A stretch of 64,000 nucleotides of DNA. Source: Rhyacophila brunnea. Its lineage: Eukaryota; Arthropoda; Insecta; Trichoptera; Rhyacophilidae. The translations under genes and the position numbers were made by a program. The stretch spans positions 1,550,001 through 1,614,000 of the forward strand of contig JAGYXB010000557.1 in the NCBI GenBank assembly GCA_022495005.1, in the 5' to 3' direction. The notes under the pieces are model-generated. The model did not search any database. It saw only the letters and a program-made list of their open reading frames with translations, and was not told the origin of the DNA. Of the stretch, positions 57,730 to 64,000 are shown piece by piece; the first letter of the stretch is position 1; every line of letters starts with the position of its first letter.

Positions 57730-58186
57730 GTACTAATGAATTTGAATTTACATGCGCCTGTCAATTACCTACGTGGTCGCAGCCATGGCTTATTCTGGAT
57801 TGGAACCGTTTCCTCGTGTCAAGCCTATCGGGCACCATTAGCGAGGGGTGCAAGATTAGTAAATGCGCTCCCTAAAGATATAGACATTTCCAATGATGTA
57901 CTTTGCATTTTGTTTTTGAAACTGTATTTTTCTGTATAAAATTGTATGTTTTTTTTGTTTTCAAAAATTATATTTTTTTGTATTAAATTGTACTTAAGTA
58001 TGTTTTGATTTTTTTTGTTATTATTATTATTAATATTGTTATTATATATATATATTCTATATTCTCTTCTTCTCTCTTGTGAGGGTAATGTTTGACTTAT
58101 AATGTAAATCTTATGTTGTGTACGTCTTGAATTTAGATTTGTTATGTCCACAATGATTTGTATTCTTAAATAAATAAATAAATAAC
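57730..58186 (+). pseudogene. Jockey-like LINE, last coding block and 3' end
   Basis: In the 57736-57939 frame the protein reads HAPVNYLRGRSHGLFWIG, then APLARGARLVNALPKDIDIS, the final conserved block of jockey/CR1-type proteins. The 3' region contains TTATGTTGTGTACGTCTTGA, TTGTTATGTCCACAATGATT and ends in AAATAAATAAATAAAT (to about 58184), like the other LINE tails at 31.9 and 36.8 kb. Confidence 0.75.
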
Positions 58187-59067
58187 AACGTCGAAGTGTA
58201 CTGCTTATGTACTCATCATGACAGATTTTTAAATTTTTATATACCCTGCAAATTAACAAAGAAATGTGTTACCAGTTATGTGAGGTTCTCTGATAAGCTG
58301 CAGCTCAGTGGTTTCACACGTACATATTCTAGTAAATTCTTATTTTACTTCACAGTCGATGTCGTCACTCCAAATGTCGCATTCTTCGCTGACCGAAAGA
58401 GCTACGTTACCCCTGATAGTTTTTTTGCGATTCCTTTCTCTACTCCAGCGAGCAATAATGGTGGGTTTAGAGAACGCGTAGGCCCAACTAACTAACTGAC
58501 TTTGAGGACCCGACGATAACAAAAAAAAATCATATATTCTATCAATGCGCATAGTAAAAATATCAATGTATCTATTTTCTAGAATCACATCCTGTTACTA
58601 AGAAAAAGTATTATTGAAGACGATGTGCATGACACATTAAAATATTATTTGGTTTATCAATTGTGTAAAAAACTACGTTTCTGTTTGAGTGGTTATGCTA
58701 TAGACAGACCCCTTGTAAGTTATTTGTTGGGATTTTGTTATGATTTTAATGATCGTTTGACTGATTTTAAATGTTTTTTTAATAAATCGATTGGGTAAAA
58801 AAATCGCGTCTGCCAGGAAGTCATTCAGCATCCTCTTCGTTCTTCAACATCGGCGCTCTTGCAAACTATATTATGGTGACATAAACTGAGTATGTAAACG
58901 AGAGCCTATCCTGGATATTATTCAGCCCTTTCAATTTGGAGTACATTCCTTCATTACTAAATCTGAGAATCATCCAAATGGTTTTTGCCATTCCTATAAT
59001 CACTACTAGAAAATGTTGGCAGATTAAAAATATGAAGTTTTCAATTAATTATCGTTCAGAAATGATT
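58187..59067. other. Unassigned DNA
   Basis: Frames at 58196-58495 (+) and 58340-58588 (-) overlap on opposite strands; no recognised product. Confidence 0.35.
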
Positions 59068-59431
59068 TAAGGCTATACTTCAGTTGAGACATGGTCTAAA
59101 AAGATCGTGGATAGGCGATTCGCGGATTGTGCAAATGACGCGTGCCGAACGAAATATAATTTGTCATAAAAATCCAACATGCGTCCATTTAATGTTATGT
59201 TTATTGTTATATTACTAATAATAATAGTATATTCATTGACATGTTTTCTTTTTTAAGTACATAGGTACCTACGTTAAGTGTTTTAGTCATCTTTACACGA
59301 TTTAAGAATATTTTCATCCGACGCCATGACAAAACAAATCGACGTGCGGACACCTCAACGGTCGGTCTCCGATTGGCGACTAGTGAGAAATTTCGTCGCA
59401 ACTACTGTTGAAAATTATTTGCCGTTTCACT
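59068..59431 (-). repeat. Dispersed repeat R8/59, copy B
   Basis: Inverted counterpart of 8578-9148 without the internal 200-bp insert. On the minus strand it runs from CAGTGAAACGGCAAATAAT through ATGGCGTCGGATGAAAATAT, AAATCGTGTAAAGATGACTA and GTCAATGAATATAC to AGACCATGTCTCAACTGAAG. The middle (between CGACGAAATTTC and ATGGCG) differs strongly from copy A. Confidence 0.62.
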
Positions 59432-62400
59432 GAATTACGCTCTTAATTAAACCATGACGCTTATTCATATAAATTTATTGTGCATATTATATTATTTATT
59501 TTATAATGTAGCAATAAACAACATTCTTGTTTAAGAAATGTATCACAGAGCAGGTATTGCAAGTTTTCATTGGTCGGTCTATTAGTACTTGGCGGTATGC
59601 TGCCAATAAGGTGTTGGCTGATTAGTATGGTACGGTCGTCAGCCATTGAGATTTTGTATCGGTATGAAGCAAGCTAGCCCAAACTAAACGTGGATTATAA
59701 TACGATTTTCGTTTATAAGGCCGTCTCTACGAGCACAGCTAATAAATCAAGCTTCGTTGGTAGAAATTATATAAAGTTTATTGACAGTCTTTCGTATGTG
59801 TTCAAGATATTAATAGTAATAAATTTTTCAGCTATCTATACTCTATTTCAAAACCTCTCATAGAATTTTAGCATACTTCCTAAAGTTCCTAATCACCCGC
59901 AAAGTATCCACATCCTTACAGGCGCATATCGTGGATTAATGAACGATTCTCGGCCTTCAAGCTTCGGAGCATCCCTTAAATAATTAATTTAGATCCTGGT
60001 TGTTAATGGTGTACACCAAAGTGTGCACGATAAATAATTGTTAACATCTTACCATCGTAAAAATTGCGTGTTGGTATACGTTCTTTATTATGGTGTATAT
60101 ATCTCCTTAATGGACTTCAACATAAAGGATCAATAGACTTGTTTTATGTGGGCGTATATAATGGCAACATTAGACATCCTTCAAATTTGTAGTGACGGTA
60201 TCCCATGATCATGGTCGACGTAGCAATGTAGTGGGTGTGACTTATGTTACCACATTTTTTTTTATAAAACATGAAATTTCCCTCGTGGAAACCAAATCTT
60301 ATTGGTCAATATTATGTTCAGTGAAGGGTTGGATCTATTTAAATAATAAGGATGTGATCGAAATCATGCAATTAATCACATATTCAAATTATACTAAATA
60401 AACATGTTTTAGAAGGATTGTTACTCAGACGATTTACTTATGGAAAAAAATGAATAACTAACACCATTGGACAAGGAAAGACGGTTTGTTAGTAGGTATG
60501 TGTGGTATAATATAAAATAAATTTATCATGGAACAAAATAACAGAATAACTTTAGGGTTTCTCTCTCTCTTTCGAATAAATGAGGAAAAATAATCAGCAG
60601 TCCGTGTCAAATTTACTTTTGCCCTGACACAAATCAATATTTCAAATGTAAAGCGACCACGGGCCCGATATTCGCCCCACTGCAATGTCATTTGACGCTT
60701 TGATAAATTCATTTCCTCAGTAGCGTAGGTAACGAAATACAATGCATATTTTAAAAAAATACATTTAGAAAAAATGGTATAAATGAATATGTATATCAAT
60801 CGAATTAAATTAATGATTCCAAATATTATATAAAACGTAGATAGGTACAGATTATATGTGTCAAAATGTATGTATCACGACAAAAACAAATAAACAGTTT
60901 ATTATATTTGAGTAGAATAAAAAAATATATTTAGGTTTTTTTTCTATTTAATATCGAGGGTGTAAAGCCATAAAGATGATATGGAAACTCTGTAAAAAAG
61001 TTATTTGTTGGGTTAAATTATTTAGAATTTTTAAATTATCACTAATGCACTGTAGAGGTTTTACCCAACTCTATAAACTGACATGTCTATGCTCTAAAAA
61101 TGAGCATAGACAAAAGCAGACGGAAACATCAGAATTTGTTAGAAGTTCAATAGATAAATACTTATGACACACGTCCGTTCTTAAATGTAAAAGTAAAAAG
61201 ATCGTATCATTATAAATCTGTACACCATAGACTAATATACTCTTGTACCTATATCCTGCCGTATGATATTCACTAGAAGTGTAAAGTAATTGTGCATCAT
61301 ACAAAATAAAAACCACTAAAAATGCCCACGCGTGTTTCCTTCATAAAGACCTGTTAAAATGTAAAAATATCATATCTACACAATGGAACGCAACCTATCT
61401 GTACATATTATTATATTAGCGGGGTAGTTGACACAACACAACAACTACACCCTAAATAGCATATTTAGACATCTTAGCAAAGTTGATAAATGGTGGTGTA
61501 AACGTACAATATTATAAAAATGTGTCAACATAGTAAGTCTAATTTTTACATAATCGTTCACTTGAACAAGAAATTGCTATACGAGTAGGTACGTACTAAC
61601 ATGAAAATTAACAGAAACAAAAAATATATTGCTAAATATAAATTTGGTTGTGCAAGCATTTTTTTTATTCTTTGATATTATTACTTAATTCACTCAATTA
61701 TGCTCCAGCATCCGAGTAAATGGAGAAAGAAAGCGCTTTTTTCCACGGTCTACGTTTCATGACTCTTCCCATGTGAGATAGGGTGAGAGATTGTTGACCA
61801 CGGCGATAAGATTGAGTATTAAAGCTCAAAAACTTGAAACCCTGATATTTCCCTATCCATATAACCCTGATTATCTTTTGATAAGATAACATATCTCACA
61901 ACCATACACGATCGCAAAATCTTCTTTTGATTGATATAAATATACTTCTTATTTATAAGATTATGTAAAGGAACCAAATCGAGCAGTTTTAAAATAAAGT
62001 AATGAAAGTAAATCCGTACAAAATCAACGTTACATATGCAGATAGATGTGTTATATAGGCACATAATAATATAAAATTTTGGTATACAATACAAATTTTG
62101 TAACATGGATTCCATCTGCAAGTAAAAGTTTTGAATTAAACGCCATTAGGTAATTTATTGCGTAAAAGACTGAGCCTTCAAAATTATTGTTTTTTATTCT
62201 GGTTTTATGTTGGCCAAATAACTGCAGAACCCTCTAGAGTCTAGACCTAGAGGCACATTTTAGAAAGCTGGTCTTCTACGTATTTCACGGATATATTTGT
62301 TATGTTTAGAACTCATAGAATCCTTAGCATGGACCTAAAACAACTTGGAGAATATCATAGTCTTGATCAGGCAAACTTTCGTCTATTTCGATGTGGATCG

Positions 62401-62772
62401 TTGTTCAAGCTTGCCATTGTCATTATAATGGAAGAAGGAAGATGAAACCATTTACACTTCCTACATTGCGTCATTATTGAAAAACTGATCACTTGTATTA
62501 TCATGATTTTAGTATTGGATTCGTTTGTGCAGTTCAATACTTCTGAGTAGGAAGTTTAGCCATTCATGGGTGGCAGTGTCGTCTGAGTATCTAAGATTGG
62601 ATAGTTTTTTTTTCCATATTATATAGATAGGTATACCTCCTTCTCACTTCTTGAGTGACCGACGCATTATGAAGTTACTATATGAATTATCCAGCTGCAC
62701 TCGAGGTCCCTTCGTTGATGTAACAGCAGGTGGTAGAGATAATAGTGAATTCATTCATATAAAAAGTAGTGG
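59432..62772. other. Long unassigned AT-rich stretch
   Basis: About 3.3 kb with no supported gene or element. Frames such as 60458-60799 (-, 113 codons) and 61819-62121 (-) are unrecognised and AT-driven. Confidence 0.35.
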
Positions 62773-63179
62773 CATTGGCGAAGAGCGGAGGTAAGCTGTG
62801 AAGATCTGACATAAATAGCGCAAACTAAACTGTATCAGTCATAATTACTTGTTTACATTGAAGTAATCTTTATCTATTATTGTTTGGTTGGGCAGGGCTT
62901 AATCGAATTAAAAAAAAACATCTGCATTTTGTATTCTTAGTTCAATGAAACCAAATAAGTATTACTGAAAAAGTGTGTACTATTTTTGTCGAATTTTCAC
63001 AGACTGCCACTACTAAAATAGTTTGGTCAAGGCAAGGTTTAATTGAGTTTTAAAAACTAATCAATAACATATGTAATTTGCATTATTAGTTATATGAAAA
63101 CAAATAAGTATGATTGGCAATGTTTAGTGTATACTAATTATGTTGAAATTCCACAGTCTACCTCCACTCTTCGCCATTG
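62773..63179. mobile_element. hAT-type MITE, 407 bp, relative of 22008-22614
   Basis: Begins CATTGGCGAAGAGCGGAGGT and, on the minus strand of the other end, CAATGGCGAAGAGTGGAGGT. It shares GGCAGGGCTTAATCGA-like, TTAGTTCAATGAAA and AAACAAATAAGTAT blocks with the element at 22 kb. The interior again has two direct copies of the GTTTGGT...TTTAAT...AACA...AAATAAGTAT segment. The flanks do not give a clean 8-bp duplication. Confidence 0.7.
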
Positions 63180-64000
63180 GGTTAGTGTTCAATAAAATAG
63201 TGACGTAATATGAGATGTCAGTTGGGGCCAAGTAGAAAAAGAAAATCAATAGATATTATGCATGTTCTTTATTCATTTTAAGCGTAGGCGCAAGTATGAG
63301 TATGATCCTTGTCCAAGAGTTTATTGTCAGATATATCTTGATACCAAATATCATAATGCCTAAATTCCCCATCAAAAAACACTTAAAATCGACAGAGTTG
63401 GGAATATAATGATAATATTATTGTAACTAAAAATGAGTCAAGGCTAGACGAGGATGAACGGCGAAACAAACAAAAATAAAGTTACCGTTATCTGTTTCTG
63501 GGCGGACGGAGGATCGAGAGTAGGTAGTACAGTCAGTCGGTAATCTACCCTTGAGCCTTGAACGTCGCCTTTAAAAATACAATTTGCTACCTTTTTCGCG
63601 CCAAAGCGTGCGTTTACAAATGTTGTTAGTAATTAATTGTTACTTGTCAAGCGAAATATACTTAATGCCTCTGAATCAGTGTTTTTAATAAGTGAAAAGT
63701 ATAATTCAACACCCTACGTAAACCCCTACCTATCAATGTATAGCAGTTTAGCATAACACTACCAGCATAAATTCGTCCAATTTAGGCATGCTAAGTTTTT
63801 TTACTTACCTTAGATTTGGATAATCCGTCACGGTAGTAACGCCGCTGATTTTCACCGAAGTTTTCAATCGAGTTATGAGTTCCTACGCAAGAGGTCGTTA
63901 GGCCGTTCATTAATCATTGCGGCATACAGCCACCGCGGAGAGTAATTGGATAAGTGGCCTGAACGTTGGGACAAATTAACGCACAACTTGATGTGGAAGG
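63180..64000. other. Unassigned DNA
   Basis: A GC-richer patch at 63480-63620 (GTTTCTGGGCGGACGGAGGA, TTTTTCGCGCCAAAGCGTGC) stands out, and could be an exon or 5' end of a gene lying outside the window. No frame or splice site supports this. Confidence 0.3.

Noticed and set aside
62765..63187. 8-bp target duplication around the 62.8-kb MITE
   Set aside because: AGTAGTGG and GGTTAGTG do not match in register; only similar after shifting.

Overview
The window is strongly AT-rich eukaryotic DNA with the look of an insect genome. Supporting signs are recurrent TATAATATTA and TAGGTACCTA-type runs, insect-style Helitrons, several tRNA-derived SINE families, and remnants of endonuclease-reverse-transcriptase and jockey-type LINEs. 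An aphid or related hemipteran is my best guess, but that rests on general appearance and not on a diagnostic gene. I found no host gene exon, no functional rRNA or tRNA gene, no CRISPR array and no LTR element that I can support. It reads as an intergenic or gene-poor stretch filled with layered mobile-element debris.

Layout. 1-10.2 kb: a long-arm MITE, SINE pieces, a 565-bp hAT-type MITE with a perfect 8-bp target duplication, a Harbinger-type MITE flanked by TAA, and one copy of a repeat that recurs inverted near 59 kb. 10.2-12.1 kb: a Helitron keeping its terminal signals but only the front part of its replication protein. 12.7-14.2 kb: a tandem array of roughly 140-bp units made from the tail of a LINE. 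15-24 kb: SINEs, a LINE C-terminal fragment (18 kb), a fold-back element (19.5 kb) and a 607-bp hAT-type MITE (22 kb). 24-35 kb: mostly unassigned DNA with several LINE remnants, one of which joins an endonuclease segment straight to the protein tail. 36-39.6 kb: a jockey-like LINE remnant followed by a Helitron with internal tandem repeats, into which a 1312-bp hAT element is inserted with a perfect 8-bp duplication.

42.8-45.1 kb and 51.1-53.6 kb hold the most interesting pair: two elements of one transposase family that I do not place with confidence in a named superfamily. The first has a nearly complete, lightly broken transposase. The second has matching terminal inverted repeats, an AATT direct repeat at both ends, an internally deleted transposase and a cluster of short repeats near its ends that copy part of its terminal repeat. 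45-64 kb holds more SINEs, MITEs and LINE 3' ends, with long unassigned AT-rich stretches.

The elements act on their own behalf. The window can be read as a stratigraphy: hAT inside Helitron, the new-family element 1 inside an older repeat, and a roughly 200-bp insert inside one of two otherwise matching repeat copies. All identifications come from reading the sequence and from family knowledge; no database search was made.
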